Of a DNA stretch of 64,000 nucleotides, positions 38,335 to 50,944 are shown one piece after another. Made by a program: the position numbers and the translations under genes. This DNA is from Bathymodiolus japonicus methanotrophic gill symbiont. GTDB lineage: Bacteria > Pseudomonadota > Gammaproteobacteria > Methylococcales > Methylomonadaceae. Below the pieces are notes generated by a model. It did not search any database. It was not told where the DNA came from and saw nothing but the letters and a program-made list of their open reading frames with translations. The stretch's first letter is position 1, and each line of letters starts with the position of its first letter. The stretch covers positions 1-64,000 of the forward strand of contig NZ_BLYC01000013.1 of assembly GCF_019721995.1 (NCBI RefSeq). The letters are read 5' to 3'.

Positions 38335-40008
38335 TATCAGGTTTTTAAGAATAGTCACTTCTGACTTAATAGTCTGTTCCTGAGCAGTAGTCAGTGGTTG
38401 GAGTTGTTTTAGTAAATGTCGGGATTCAGCGCTATTTTTATCTAGCTTTTGCTGAATTTTGACTAAGCGCCCAAGGTCTGCACGGATTTCCTTTTCAATA
38501 TTGATAATCAGTGTGATAAATAATAGGCGATCAAAAGTAGGAATTTCAGCAGCCAAGTCTTTTAGTTCAGCAGAGCGTAAGGTAAGTGTATTAATATTAT
38601 TTAAAAGCGCTACACTTTCTGCCTGAGGTGATTGTTGTTTATTTGAATTTGTTGGGTTTGCAGTTTCAGCAAGTGACGAAAGACTAATTATGCCATCAGT
38701 GTTCCCATTGAAAGAAGAAGTACCTAAACAAAGCAGCCTATAACCTACCTGAAGGTAGCACCACTCGAATATTTCCATCTTTTTGATTTTAATCACTTAT
38801 AACAGCAAATAGACACTCTGTAGGCACCGTAAAAAAACAACAAATAATTTCAAATAAAGCTTGCAATTGCCGAAAAAAATTTTCTAAAAATTTCCGTTTT
38901 AATCACTTCATAAACGGATATCACCCATGCTTAAAGACCTACCACTCTCTGAACATATTCACCAACACTGCAATGAAAGTATGGAACGTGCCCTGTTAGC
39001 AGAGCATCATCCTTTGTGGGCTCGTTCATGCCCAGAGTTGAAGGATATCGACTTTATTCGCCTTGGGTTATTACGCTGTATCAGTGTAGTCGATAGTGGT
39101 CGCCATTTCCTCCAAACCAGTGAACAGATTTATGGCCAGCTGCTTCCCCACTCAACGTATTTTAAATCACTGAAGTCGCATAGACGAACAAGTATGCTTG
39201 AGGCATTTGAACAGCAGAGCTATCATCTTCACGCTGAAACACTGCTATCGCAAGGCATTGATTATCTTAAAGAATTCCCGGAACTTGACGAGTACACCAT
39301 AGAAGCAGCGGATGGACATTTTATTGATCATGCCTGCCATACTGAAAAAAACAGCAAGGGGAAAGTTTATGCGGCCGGGGGGATTTACGCGTTGAATCTC
39401 AGAAGTGGGTTGCTCAGATTTCTTTGTCTGTTGACAAACGGAACTCAGAGACATCAAGAAATACCTGTGTTACGAGATCATATTGAAAAGCAAAACAAGG
39501 GAAATAACAGCTCTCAGAAACATCTCTATGTCTACGATAAAGCCGTCACCGACTTTGTCTGGTGGGATCGGCAGAAACGACATGCTAATTACATGATTTC
39601 AATGCTAAAAGAAAATTCAATTGCGACTCTGGTTGAGTCTATCCCTTTTGACTCCCGCCATGAGATCAATACAGGGGTTGAAGCATACAGTGTGTACGAA
39701 AACAAGGGCATCAAATTTAACGTGGTGGATTACCGTGATCCAGAAACCGGAAAACTTCACCGGTTTGTGACAACCTTGCCAATGACTATTAACCCTGGAA
39801 CCATTGCCATGCTGTATTTCAAGCGATGGACGATTGAAAAGACATTCAATAACACTAGAACTCGATGTTCAAGTTTTTCCATCCCATTGCCATCAAACTC
39901 TTACCTTCACCCAGCAGAACAATACTTTAATGATGCTGTTGGCCCTAAGCGCCCTAAATCTCTGCCAATCATATGTTTTCCTGATGGCATCAGTTGAAAC
40001 ACATCCTT

Positions 40009-40288
40009 CGCTGAAAATCATGGAAACGGAGCTTAGCGAAGTGGTGATTTTTAGCCCCTGATAGGCGACAGGGCAATTCGCTGATTCGACGTGTGCTAGC
40101 AGCACGCGAGAGGAGCAAGAATTGCATTCCGAATAGCCGTCCAGCCAGTGAGGTAGTAATGACGAAGCGGCTTTTGTGCGTAGTCGTTGCGGACGCAGGG
40201 CGTTCAGGGCATCTCCCATCCGCTGCGTAGGTGAACGAATTATGGCGACAGGAGTCCCAGAATTTCGTGAGGTAGCATGGCGCGCCTG
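40009..40288 (+). mobile_element. CGCTG element type C, copy 3 (280 bp)
   Basis: Inserted in IS4-b between ACATCCTT and TATTAATTC; the intact site is at about 20820 on the other strand. No target duplication. Confidence 0.92.
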
Positions 40289-40510
40289 TATTAATTCACC
40301 TAACTCTTTCAGCTTATCACCAGGATCTGGAAACTCTAGCAATGACGTGATGAACTCAAGCAGTACATCCATTTGAGACTTGCGCTGTAAGCTTCCTACG
40401 GTATACGCAGGTAGTTTGCTTTCAATGCGGGCTATTTGCTCTGGGTGAAGGAGAAGGCAATGGTCAAACAAAAGACTCAGAATCAGGCCACGGCTTGACC
40501 CCTCTTCATC

Positions 40511-40805
40511 CGCTGAAAATCAGGGAAACGGAGCCTAAGCGAAGTGATGATTTTTAGTCCGCGATAGCCGTAGGGCCGTTATTTTGTCGGAGTCTGAGCG
40601 TTAGCGAAGGTGGAGACAAAATAAAAGGCCATCCGACACGGCGTCAAGTCATTTGGAGCCTATGTTCCGACCCCTTGTTGGGTCGGGACGAGGTGACGAG
40701 GACGAATCGGGGCCGCCGGAGGCATAAGTGGTCGCGTTAAGTTTTTGCTGCTTGCTTGGGCTGGGATGCCCAAAACAAGCTTTCGCAAAAATAGCGACTC
40801 CCCGA
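40511..40805 (+). mobile_element. CGCTG element type A, copy 4 (295 bp)
   Basis: Inserted in IS4-b between CTTCATC and TAATTGTTTGG; intact site at about 20595 and 60833. No target duplication. Ends CCCCGA. Confidence 0.92.
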
Positions 40806-42399
40806 TAATTGTTTGGCCTCACGCCCCCATCCTTCATAAAGCTTCCAGTCCTCAAAGAAAACCTCAATCAGCCATCTCAACGTATAGGCTTGAATAATAT
40901 CTTGTGTGCGCCAAGTCAGGTCTGTCGCCACTAAATAGCGATAGTCGTTTTCACCGTCATATTTTAAGGCAATGACAAAGCGTTTTTTACTGTGAGAACT
41001 CACCTTTAATCGTGCACTGCTGACAGTCACTTTAATCTCTTTTCCGCCACGTACACGTATTATCTGATCAATGCCTTTGTTAATCGAATTAAAGTAGCTC
41101 TCGACTGACCTTATTCTACCTCTATATTCAATATTTTGGTTTTTACGTAATTGGCTAATCACCTGCGAGCCTCCAGATTCTTTAGCGGCTTCGTCCATAA
41201 AGGCTTTTTCACCATACAGCGCATCAGCCAGTAAGCCTTTAATTTTAATCAGGCTATGCGCAACTTTAAACTCTTTTAAATAAGCCTAATGCAATCTCTG
41301 TTTTGGTCGGGTAGGCACTGTCACGTTCAGGCTTAATAGGCCGATCTTTTTTTGCTATACCGCTCTTTTTCAACCGTTTATCTTCTTTATCCCACTGCTT
41401 TAAGGCTGGATCCGGCATATAAAAGAAAAAACCGACAGGCACTGTAATGGATGAGGTAACTAGCAGCAATAATACTATCGTTTGTCCATTAACATACCCG
41501 CCGGAGCCTTTGTGTTTCTGCTTGTAAACCTTATAAATACGTTTTGTAGACTTAGATCGTGCTCGGTCTGATTCATCAAAGGCCAACACACCTTCAGTAA
41601 TGCCATAACGTTTTAAAATTAAGACCACACTCACCCGTAGCAACCAGTCCCAGGGTATACTTGCTTTACGAAACACCCAGGATAATGCGGCTACTTTGCA
41701 ATCTCCAAGGCTTGCTCGCTCAAACTTAGCCCAGCAAACAGAGTTCATTAGCAGTATGCCCGTTAAACAAGTGCCCAACCAAGCGGCTTGAATCCGTGTC
41801 AAAGCGGCTCCGGGTTTTAGCTGATTGAGCGCATCATTTAAATCGTCAATATAGCTTTGGATAAAGGTGGCAGGGACATTCATTAACATGGGCTTACACC
41901 GATAAAATTACAGCAACCTCAGAATACCTGATTCTACCTTCTCAATATCAAAAACTTGAACATCGAGTAAAAGTAATTTCAAGGAAACTAAAGCTTGGTC
42001 TTCCAATACCCGCTCACTTGAAAATCAAATGCGCCTGACTGCAATGAGCTATAATTTAATGCGCGTGTTTGAAGAGATTTCAAAAACACAACAGCCAGAA
42101 TTGATTCATCCATCGGATAAAAAATATAGCGAGGCTCTGGAGATTAGGCAGCAACAGGCTCAAAAACGAGATCGTTTTGTGAATCCATTATTTTTCCAGG
42201 CAAGAATATCTCGTATCAGCTCGTATACCATTCGGGCAGTTCAGAACGCAATAATAACAGGAATGTCTTTACAGTGCTTTATGAGCTCTCTTGTGGCGAG
42301 GTTAGTTTCACGGCCTCAATTGATAGGGGAACACTGATGAGTTATGCTGAAAGTTAAGGCTAATAGTAGCGACACAAAATTAGTATTAATTAATTTCAT

Positions 42400-43845
<1,446 letters not shown>

Positions 43846-43947
43846 ACTGGCGGAAAAATGGCTGAATGAAATCCTTAATGGTGACTGTGCAAAGTATATG
43901 TCATAATAGAGGGCTTTTATTTTAACTTATATGATATTGGGGAAGAC

Positions 43948-44295
43948 ATGAGTTTTTTTATTTCTGATGCGCTCGCAGAAGCGGCTCCGGCAGCAGCGCA
44001 ACCTGGTTGGGAAGGGATGATGTTCCCCATAGGGATTCTAGTATTTTTTTACTTTTTATTTTTAAGGCCTCAGCACAAGCGGACTAAAGAGCATAAAAAA
44101 ATGCTTGAACAGATGCAGGCAGGGGCAGAGGTCGTGACAGGCGGTGGTGTCTTAGGTAAAGTCGTTAGTCTGGATGAAAATTTTGTGCAAGTCGAAGTTG
44201 CGACAAATGTTGTTATTCAAGTGCAGCGTCATCAGATTAGCAGCTTAATGCCTAAAGGAACTTATAAGGTTCAAATGAAAAAAACCAAATCTTAA
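43948..44295 (+). CDS. yajC: Sec translocon accessory subunit YajC
   Basis: 115 residues, single N-terminal membrane helix (MMFPIGILVFFYFLFLRP, about 29-46) followed by a soluble domain with VTGGGVLGKVVSLDENFV. It forms the SecDF-YajC complex with the next two genes and assists protein export. Confidence 0.95.
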   Translation: MSFFISDALAEAAPAAAQPGWEGMMFPIGILVFFYFLFLRPQHKRTKEHKKMLEQMQAGAEVVTGGGVLGKVVSLDENFVQVEVATNVVIQVQRHQISSLMPKGTYKVQMKKTKS

Positions 44296-44429
44296 GTCGC
44301 AAACAGCGTTTAAGAGCGAACACAATAGGTGAGTGTGTCGCGGGAGTAGGTTGTTTTTAGCTTCCGGGTGCGCTCATTCTTCATTGGTGCAGACAGCGCC
44401 AGACATTGATTTATCTTGTTGGACTTATC

Positions 44430-46283
44430 ATGCAAAACCATTTCCCTTTATGGAAAAACCTGTTGATTCTCACCGTTCTGGTTCTGGGAATTGTCTATTC
44501 ATTGCCAAATCTTTATGGTGATGATCCATCGGTACAAATATCGGCGAGTAATTCTACCGATATTACAGAATTACAGTTAACACGAATTGAAGGTATATTA
44601 ACCGATGCTGCGATTACAGCGAAAGCGATAGAAGTTGAAGGCAGTAAGGTTTTAGCGCGCTTTAATAATACCGATGAACAAATGCGTGCTGCAGATTTGT
44701 GGCGTAATCAGCTAGGTGGGCGATATATCGTTGCCTTAAATTTAGCCCCGGCGACACCTGAATGGCTAAGATCCATAGGTGCGGAGCCTATGTATTTGGG
44801 GCTGGATTTACGTGGCGGCGTGCATTTTCTATTAGAAGTCGATATGGTTGCCGCCATAAAACAGGCTGATGAACGTTACAATAACGATATTCGCCAGGCA
44901 TTGCGTACCGCTAAGATCCGCTATAAGTCGGTAGCCTATGATAACGGTGCAGTGAAAGTTGTGCTACGTAATGAGCAGGACAAATTAGCGGCTATCGAAA
45001 TGGTTGATGATGAATTTCGCAAGCTGGATATGCGGGTGGATGAAACTCAGCCGATCATCTATTTAAGTATTTCTGAGCATGAAGTAAAAGAAATCAAGAA
45101 ATTTGCGCTGGCGCAAAATATTACTACCCTGCGTAATCGAGTCAACGAACTGGGTGTGTCTGAGCCGGTGATTCAGCAGCAAGGCGATAACCGCATCGTT
45201 GTGCAGTTGCCAGGGGTCCAGGATACCGCACAGGCTAAGGAGATTCTGGGCACAACTGCAACGCTGGAATATCGCAAGGTGGACACCAAACATGATGTGC
45301 AGCGTGCTGTTAATGGCCGTGTACCTGTGGGTTCCAGGCTTTATTATGAGCGGGATACTAAAGCGCCGGTGCTATTGAAGCGCCGTGTGATTATAACCGG
45401 AGACCAGATCGTTGATGCATCATCTGGCCTGGATCAGAATGGTTCGCCATCGGTGAATATTACGCTGAATGGCATTGGCGCCAAGAAAATGGGTAAGTTT
45501 ACCAAAGATAATATTGGTCAGCCTATGGCGGTGGTGTTTATTGAACAAAAAACCACCACCAAAATGGTCAATGGTAAAAAGATACGCCATAAAGAAAAAA
45601 TTGAAGAAGTCATCAGTATCGCAACGGTGCGTGATGCCTTCAGCAAGCGCTTTCAAACCACTGGCTTAGATAGCACGCAGGAAGCACGTAAATTATCGCT
45701 ATTGTTAAGAGCGGGAGCTTTGGCCGCACCAGTCGATATCGTTGAAGAGCGTACAGTAGGCCCAAGCCTTGGGCAGGATAATATTAATAAAGGTATGTTG
45801 TCGGTACTGGTAGGCTTTGTCCTGGTGCTGATTTTTATGGTTGTGTATTATAAGGTTTTTGGCCTTATCGCTAATCTCGCACTGACCTTTAACCTGGTAG
45901 TGATCGTTGCCGTGCTATCGATGCTACAGGCAACCTTAACTTTGCCGGGTATTGCCGGAATAGTGCTAACCGTTGGTATGGCGGTTGATGCGAATGTACT
46001 GATTTTCGAGCGTATCAAGGAAGAGTTACGCAATAGAAACTCACCGCAGGCCAGTATTTTTCTGGGTTATGAAAAAGCCTTTGCAACAATTTTTGATGCG
46101 AATATCACCACGCTTTTAGTCGCGCTGGTGTTATTTGGTTTTGGCACAGGCCCGATTAAAGGCTTCGCGATTACTCTGGCTATCGGTATTTTAACCTCTA
46201 TGTTTACCGCTATTTTAGGTTCCAGGATGGTCGTTAACTGGATATACGGCTCACGTCAGCATCTTGATAAGCTGTCTATTTAG
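44430..46283 (+). CDS. secD: Protein translocase subunit SecD
   Basis: Proton-driven export motor component. Start taken at ATG 44430 (MQNHFPLWKNLLILTVL) rather than an in-frame TTG eight codons upstream. 617 residues: first helix, periplasmic P1 domain with LGLDLRGGVHFLLEVD, then five helices including GMAVDANVLIFERIKEEL and FDANITTLLVALVLF. Followed by secF after 14 bp. Confidence 0.97.
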   Translation: MQNHFPLWKNLLILTVLVLGIVYSLPNLYGDDPSVQISASNSTDITELQLTRIEGILTDAAITAKAIEVEGSKVLARFNNTDEQMRAADLWRNQLGGRYIVALNLAPATPEWLRSIGAEPMYLGLDLRGGVHFLLEVDMVAAIKQADERYNNDIRQALRTAKIRYKSVAYDNGAVKVVLRNEQDKLAAIEMVDDEFRKLDMRVDETQPIIYLSISEHEVKEIKKFALAQNITTLRNRVNELGVSEPVIQQQGDNRIVVQLPGVQDTAQAKEILGTTATLEYRKVDTKHDVQRAVNGRVPVGSRLYYERDTKAPVLLKRRVIITGDQIVDASSGLDQNGSPSVNITLNGIGAKKMGKFTKDNIGQPMAVVFIEQKTTTKMVNGKKIRHKEKIEEVISIATVRDAFSKRFQTTGLDSTQEARKLSLLLRAGALAAPVDIVEERTVGPSLGQDNINKGMLSVLVGFVLVLIFMVVYYKVFGLIANLALTFNLVVIVAVLSMLQATLTLPGIAGIVLTVGMAVDANVLIFERIKEELRNRNSPQASIFLGYEKAFATIFDANITTLLVALVLFGFGTGPIKGFAITLAIGILTSMFTAILGSRMVVNWIYGSRQHLDKLSI

Positions 46284-46297
46284 AAAGGAGATATACG

Positions 46298-47221
46298 ATG
46301 ATTAAACAAATAGATTTTTTAGGTAAGCGCCGTCTGGCGGCATTTTTTTCCGGTTTTTTATTGCTTGCGGCCATTGTTTCTTTGGCGGCACAGGGCTTAC
46401 AACTAGGCATTGATTTCACGGGTGGAACGCTGGTCGAAATTGGCTATAGCAAGTCGGTTGATCTTAAAAGCATGCGCGCTGCATTGGATAAGGCAGGCTT
46501 TGACGACGCGACAGTGCAGCACTTTGGCTCGACTCAAGAGGTGTTGATTCGCCTAAAGCCGCGCGACGGTTTAAGTAATGCGCAGTTGAGTACCGGAGTA
46601 GCAACTGCAGCAAGTGAGGCCATGGCTGAGCAAGGTGATCTACGCCGTGTTGAGTTTGTCGGGCCGCAAGTGGGTGATGAACTAACTGAAGATGGTGGGC
46701 TGGCATTACTGTACTCAATGTTTGGTATCCTGATTTATGTTGCCTGGCGCTTTGAGTATAAATTTGCCTTGGGATCGGTTGCAGCTTTGGCACACGATGT
46801 CTTGATTACGCTAGGGTTTTTCTCGATATTACAGATGGAATTTGATTTAACTGTTTTAGCGGCTGTTTTGGCGGTGATTGGTTATTCGTTAAACGACACC
46901 ATTGTTGTGTACGATCGTATTCGGGAGAATTTTAGATTGCTACGTAAAGGTTCGGCTGAAGAGGTGATGAATACCTCGTTGAACCAGACCTTAAGTCGTA
47001 CCATTATGACCTCGTTGACAACCCTGTTGGTATTAATCGCTTTAGCCGTATTGGGAGGAGAGATCATCCATAATTTTGCAATTGCATTAACTGTGGGTGT
47101 AGTAATCGGAACCTATTCATCTATTTTTGTTGCAAGCCCGCTGGTATTGGCGCAGGGAGTCAGCAAAGAAGACTTGATGGAGCCAGAAATTGAAGGCGAT
47201 GATATCGATGCAATGCCTTAA
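46298..47221 (+). CDS. secF: Protein translocase subunit SecF
   Basis: 307 residues with six helices; GIDFTGGTLVEIGY near the N-terminus, GYSLNDTIVVYDRIREN and NQTLSRTIMTS in the membrane domain. A strong ribosome-binding site (AAGGAG, about 46285-46290) precedes the start. Partner of SecD. Confidence 0.97.
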   Translation: MIKQIDFLGKRRLAAFFSGFLLLAAIVSLAAQGLQLGIDFTGGTLVEIGYSKSVDLKSMRAALDKAGFDDATVQHFGSTQEVLIRLKPRDGLSNAQLSTGVATAASEAMAEQGDLRRVEFVGPQVGDELTEDGGLALLYSMFGILIYVAWRFEYKFALGSVAALAHDVLITLGFFSILQMEFDLTVLAAVLAVIGYSLNDTIVVYDRIRENFRLLRKGSAEEVMNTSLNQTLSRTIMTSLTTLLVLIALAVLGGEIIHNFAIALTVGVVIGTYSSIFVASPLVLAQGVSKEDLMEPEIEGDDIDAMP

Positions 47222-47232
47222 CAGATATTAAT

Positions 47233-47290
47233 GTAGGGCGCGGCTTTAGCCCGCCTGTACATATAAAGGCGGGCTAAAGCCGCGCCCTAC
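47233..47290. terminator. Palindrome between secF and ndk
   Basis: Two perfect 23-bp arms (GTAGGGCGCGGCTTTAGCCC first) around a 12-bp loop. The transcript would form a very stable hairpin, followed by a T-rich stretch (ATTTTTTTATTTTAAT at 47298), so it may terminate the sec transcript. It is also a member of the same palindrome family as 5675-5740. Confidence 0.7.
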
Positions 47291-47343
47291 AAAGACAAAT
47301 TTTTTTATTTTAATATTTAATTAACCTTAGGAGTTTTAAAAAA

Positions 47344-47775
47344 ATGGCAGTAGAACGTACTTTTTCTATCGTAAAACCAGATGCAGTTGCTAAAAACCAT
47401 ATTGGTGAGATTTATGGCCGCTTTGAAAGCAATGGTTTACGCATTGTTGCAGCAAAGATGATGCAATTAACGAAAGAAAAAGCTGAAGGCTTTTACGCTG
47501 AGCACAGTGAGCGTCCTTTTTTCAATGACCTGGTTGCGTTTATGACATCTGGCCCGGTGATGGTTCAGGTGCTGGAAGGCGAAGGCGCAGTATTAAAAAA
47601 TCGTGATCTAATGGGCGTAACAAGCCCGGCAGAAGCTGAAGCGGGTACTATCCGTGCAGATTTTGCGACTAGCATAGATGAAAATGCAGTACATGGTTCA
47701 GATGCAGTGGAGTCAGCAGCCAGAGAAATTGCATATTTCTTCTCTGATGAGGGACTTTGTGAGCGTATCCGCTAA
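47344..47775 (+). CDS. ndk: Nucleoside diphosphate kinase
   Basis: Balances NTP pools by phosphoryl transfer through an active-site His. 143 residues. [15 protein letters not shown] at the N-terminus and the catalytic segment [20 protein letters not shown] (His in VHGSD). Followed by rlmN with an overlapping start. Confidence 0.97.
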   Translation: MAVERTFSIVKPDAVAKNHIGEIYGRFESNGLRIVAAKMMQLTKEKAEGFYAEHSERPFFNDLVAFMTSGPVMVQVLEGEGAVLKNRDLMGVTSPAEAEAGTIRADFATSIDENAVHGSDAVESAAREIAYFFSDEGLCERIR

Positions 47776-48862
47776 ACAGCAAAAAATAAATCTGCTCAAT
47801 TTTGACAGAAAAGGCATGCAGGCCTTTTTTGTTGAAATTGGTGAAAAGCCTTTTCGCGCCACGCAGTTGATAAAATGGATTTATCAAGAAGGCGAGTATG
47901 ATTTTGATCAAATGACGAATTTAAGTAAGCCCTTACGTGCTTACTTAAAAGAGCATTGCTGTATTATTGCGCCAGATATTATCTTTGAGCAGGTTGCCAG
48001 CGATGGCACTCGCAAATGGGTAGTGGAAATGGGCGGCGGCAATAAAGTCGAAGCAGTTTATATTCCAGAGGCCAATCGTGCAACGCTATGTGTGTCATCC
48101 CAGGTGGGTTGCGCATTAGCCTGCACATTTTGCTCTACAGCACAGCAGGGCTTTAATCGTAACCTTAGTACTGCGGAGATTATTGGCCAGTTGATTGCCG
48201 CCAATCAGCGCATGGGCGAGCAGGGACGCGTCACTAATGTCGTAATGATGGGCATGGGTGAGCCCTTATTGAATTTTGATAGTGTGGTGTCGGCGATGAA
48301 CCTGATGACCGAGGACTTTGCCTTTGGCTTATCCAAGCGTCGGGTAACAATCAGCACTTCGGGCGTAGTTCCGGCTATGCACCGGCTAACAGAAGTGTGC
48401 GATGTCAGTATGGCAGTGTCATTACATGCACCTACTGATGCATTGCGCGATATTTTAGTGCCGATTAACCAGAAGTATCAGCTACAGGAACTGATGGCAG
48501 CCTGTCAGAAATATATTGCTACATCGCCTAGAGGGTTTATCACCTTTGAATATGTGATGTTAGAGGATGTGAATGATTCCCCGGCAGATGCCCGCGCACT
48601 GGTGAAATTGCTGAAAGGTATTCCCTCTAAAATGAACTTAATTCCGTTTAACCCATTTCCTGATACGAAATATACCTGTTCTACGCCGCAGGCAATTGAG
48701 CGGTTCAGGGATGTGTTATATAAAGCCGGGATAGTCACTACCGTGCGCAAAACACGGGGTGAAGATATCGATGCCGCTTGTGGGCAGCTAGTCGGTAAAG
48801 TTAAAGATAAAAGCAGACGCGCTGAAAAATTACAGCATATGGAGGCGATGCATGAGCATTAA
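47747..48862 (+). CDS. rlmN: Dual-specificity 23S rRNA/tRNA m2A methyltransferase
   Basis: Radical-SAM enzyme making 2-methyladenosine in 23S rRNA and tRNA. The start is ATG 47747 or GTG 47759, both overlapping the end of ndk; either gives about 370 residues. The [15 protein letters not shown] motif binds the iron-sulfur cluster. Also seen: [22 protein letters not shown], and IDAACGQL with the C-terminal catalytic Cys. Ends overlapping the start of pilF. Confidence 0.95.
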   Translation: MRDFVSVSAKQQKINLLNFDRKGMQAFFVEIGEKPFRATQLIKWIYQEGEYDFDQMTNLSKPLRAYLKEHCCIIAPDIIFEQVASDGTRKWVVEMGGGNKVEAVYIPEANRATLCVSSQVGCALACTFCSTAQQGFNRNLSTAEIIGQLIAANQRMGEQGRVTNVVMMGMGEPLLNFDSVVSAMNLMTEDFAFGLSKRRVTISTSGVVPAMHRLTEVCDVSMAVSLHAPTDALRDILVPINQKYQLQELMAACQKYIATSPRGFITFEYVMLEDVNDSPADARALVKLLKGIPSKMNLIPFNPFPDTKYTCSTPQAIERFRDVLYKAGIVTTVRKTRGEDIDAACGQLVGKVKDKSRRAEKLQHMEAMHEH

Positions 48863-49634
48863 TAAGTTTTGGCCATTAATGGTGATCGGCTTATTCACGG
48901 CTTGTACGTCTACAGAAGAGCAGGAAAAAATTGTCTATGTTGAGCCTGAGCAAATGGTGCTGAATCGCTCTGCTCAGGATCGTGCGGCAACCTTAACTGA
49001 GCTCGGATACGCGTATTATAAATTAGAAAAATATAGCTATGCAGAGGAGTATCTGCTGCGTTCATTAGAACTGGATAAAAATAACGCCACGTCTTATCAG
49101 GTTTTTGCCTTGATCGAGCAGCGTGGCAAAAATCCATAAAAAGCACAATATTATTTTGATAAAGCGTTAAAACTGAAGCCTGATGACTTCGATATACTCA
49201 CCGCCTATGCAGTTTTTTTATATGAAGAGCAGCGCCATAAAGAAGCCGTTATTGAGTTACAGAGAATTGTCAATGCCCCATTCTATAAGCGCAAGTGGGT
49301 AGCTTATAGCTATCTGGGTTTATATGATCTGCAAAAAAATCAGCAAAGGGCAGCGGAGATAAAATTTTATAAAGCTTTGCAGATGAACCCCGAATACTCG
49401 CTGGCTTTATATGAAACAGCTAAGATCCGCTATGCAAAAGGGGAGATGATGTCTGCCCGGGCTTATATAGAACGCTACTTTAGTGCAGAAGGAAAAACCT
49501 TGGCTGGCCTGGAGCTGGCGATTAAAATAGAAACGGCTCTGCAGAGCTATGACCTGGTTGAGGAATACCAGTTGCAGTTAACACGATCCTTTCCTTTTTC
49601 TGCAGCGGCAGAAAAAATAAAACATAATTATTAG
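48852..49634 (+). pseudogene. pilF: Type IV pilus biogenesis lipoprotein PilF/PilW, in-frame stop
   Basis: TPR-containing outer-membrane lipoprotein needed for PilQ secretin assembly in other bacteria. Lipobox GLFTAC at residues 13-18; TPR repeats AEEYLLRSLELDKNNA, FDKALKLKPDD, FYKALQMNPEYS. A single TAA at 49137-49139 interrupts a frame otherwise open to HNY at 49634 (261 codons, no shift): GKNP*KAQYYFDKAL. A CAA-to-TAA change would explain it. It sits in the conserved rlmN-pilF-hisS order. Confidence 0.88.
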
Positions 49635-49652
49635 AGCAGTAAAGATTTATTT

Positions 49653-50918
49653 ATGGCAAAAAATATTCAGGGAATTCGTGGTATGCACGATGTCCTTCCT
49701 GAGCAAACCGCACGCTGGCAGTTTGTTGAGCAACATATAAGAGAGGTTTTAGGCGCATACGGGTATCAGGAAATACGCCTGCCGATTGTCGAAAAAACAG
49801 AATTGTTCAAGCGCTCGATTGGTGAAGTGACCGATATAGTCGAAAAGGAAATGTACACTTTCGATGATAGAAATGGCGACTCGCTGACTTTACGTCCGGA
49901 AGGCACAGCTGGGTGTGTGCGCGCCTGTTTAGAGCATGGCTTATTGCATAATCAGACGCACAGGTTATGGTATTTTGGCCAGATGTTTCGCTATGAACGC
50001 CCGCAGAAAGGGCGTTACCGTCAGTTTGTACAACTGGGCGTGGAAACCTACGGCATGGCTGATGCTGATATAGACGCGGAATTAATTTTACTGAGCCGCC
50101 GACTATGGCTGCGCCTAGGCATTAATGATAGCGTAGAATTACAGTTGAATTCGCTGGGAACAATTGCCGAGCGAGCAGTTTATCGCGAGCAGTTAGTCGC
50201 TTATTTTAATGCGCACCTGGAGCAGCTGGATGAAGATAGCCAGCGTCGCTTACAGAGTAACCCCTTGCGTATTCTGGATACCAAAAACCCGGGTATGCAG
50301 GCGCTAGTAGAGGCTGCGCCGAAGCTGATGGAATCTTTAGGCGAGGAGAGCATAGCGCATTTCAAGCGTCTGACAGATACTTTGGATGCACTGGGCATAG
50401 CGTATACCATCAACAAGCGTCTGGTTCGAGGCCTTGATTATTATAGTAAAACGGTGTTTGAATGGGTTACGACAGAGCTAGGCGCGCAAGGGACAATATG
50501 TGCTGGGGGTCGTTATGATGGGCTTATTGAACAACTGGGTGGCAAGCCAAATTATGCAGTCGGATTCGCTATGGGTATGGAGCGTATACTGGCATTACTG
50601 GAAAATCGCGAAGACCTGGATAATAAACAGGCTGTAGATGCGTATATGATCTTAGTGGGTGAGGGTGCGCAAAAAGCAGGCGTGTTGCTGGCTGAGGAAG
50701 TTAGGGATTGTTTGCCTGGGCTGAGGCTACAGATGCACTGTGGCAATGCAAGCTTTAAGAGCCAGTTTAAGAAAGCGGATAAAAGTGGCGCTGAGTACGC
50801 TTTGATTCTGGCTGAAGATGAAGTGCAAAACTCACAGGTCAGTATTAAATTTTTACGTACTGACCAGCCGCAGTGTACTGTGTCAACGGCTGAGCTGATA
50901 GAGATGTTAAAACAATAA
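49653..50918 (+). CDS. hisS: Histidyl-tRNA synthetase
   Basis: Class II aminoacyl-tRNA synthetase, 421 residues. [12 protein letters not shown] at the N-terminus, motif 2 around [19 protein letters not shown], and the HisA signature [17 protein letters not shown]-terminal anticodon-binding domain follows. Part of the pilF-hisS-yfgM-bamB-der block. Confidence 0.97.
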   Translation: MAKNIQGIRGMHDVLPEQTARWQFVEQHIREVLGAYGYQEIRLPIVEKTELFKRSIGEVTDIVEKEMYTFDDRNGDSLTLRPEGTAGCVRACLEHGLLHNQTHRLWYFGQMFRYERPQKGRYRQFVQLGVETYGMADADIDAELILLSRRLWLRLGINDSVELQLNSLGTIAERAVYREQLVAYFNAHLEQLDEDSQRRLQSNPLRILDTKNPGMQALVEAAPKLMESLGEESIAHFKRLTDTLDALGIAYTINKRLVRGLDYYSKTVFEWVTTELGAQGTICAGGRYDGLIEQLGGKPNYAVGFAMGMERILALLENREDLDNKQAVDAYMILVGEGAQKAGVLLAEEVRDCLPGLRLQMHCGNASFKSQFKKADKSGAEYALILAEDEVQNSQVSIKFLRTDQPQCTVSTAELIEMLKQ

Positions 50919-50944
50919 CCAACTATATTTAGAAAGGTAATAAA

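Larger units (their letters stand above)
39996..41889 (-). pseudogene. IS4-b transposase, interrupted twice
   Basis: Start MLMNVPATFIQ at 41889. Frame broken near 41277 (an added A, TTTAAATAAGC against TTTAATAAGC), then split by type A at 40511-40805 and type C at 40009-40288. The DDE signature YTLRWLIEVFFEDWK is readable near 40870. Confidence 0.9.
39860..41968 (-). mobile_element. IS4-b copy 3 with nested type C and type A
   Basis: Complete ends ACTCGATGTTCAAG / CTTGAACATCGAGT. Duplicated target AGA/AAA (one mutation). Length minus the two CGCTG elements (280 and 295 bp) is exactly 1534 bp, equal to copy 2 minus its MITE, so both CGCTG insertions added nothing but themselves. Confidence 0.93.
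38927..42337 (+). pseudogene. IS4-a transposase, split by IS4-b
   Basis: Starts MLKDLPLSEHIHQHCNES at 38927, runs to EKTFNNT at about 39856, and resumes after IS4-b at KSNFKETKAW (41969) to LIGEH. IS4-family signature YFKRWTIEKTFNNTK spans the break. About 460 residues when joined. Confidence 0.92.
38694..42339 (+). mobile_element. IS4-a copy 3, reference copy
   Basis: CATCAGTGTTCCC to GGGAACACTGATG; 1534 bp without the nested IS4-b and its triplet duplication. Flanks AATTATGC and AGTTATGC suggest an 8-bp duplication with one later mutation. It is inserted in the signal-peptide region of the channel gene. Confidence 0.9.
35821..42399 (-). pseudogene. MscS-family mechanosensitive channel, in three pieces
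   Basis: Start ATG 42399 with a signal peptide (MKLINTNFVSLLLALTFS). It continues after IS4-a at 38693 as IISLSSLAETANPTNSNKQQ and a coiled-coil-like periplasmic segment to LKNLI at 38335. A gap replaced by type C, IS30 and IS1 follows. The C-terminal MscS beta/alpha-beta domain (LTIDNQRLIVPNSKIWGDII to DYWEVYWD) occupies 36148-35821, cut by IS4-c. The pore helices are missing, so it cannot function. Both the signal-peptide junction and the fold order support one original gene. Confidence 0.82.

Noticed and set aside
40511-40805. CGCTG elements as IS200/IS605 derivatives
   Set aside because: Exact insertion and end hairpins fit, but the bases before either end differ in every copy, whereas that family needs a fixed 4-5 base target. 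Kept only as a broad single-strand mechanism idea.
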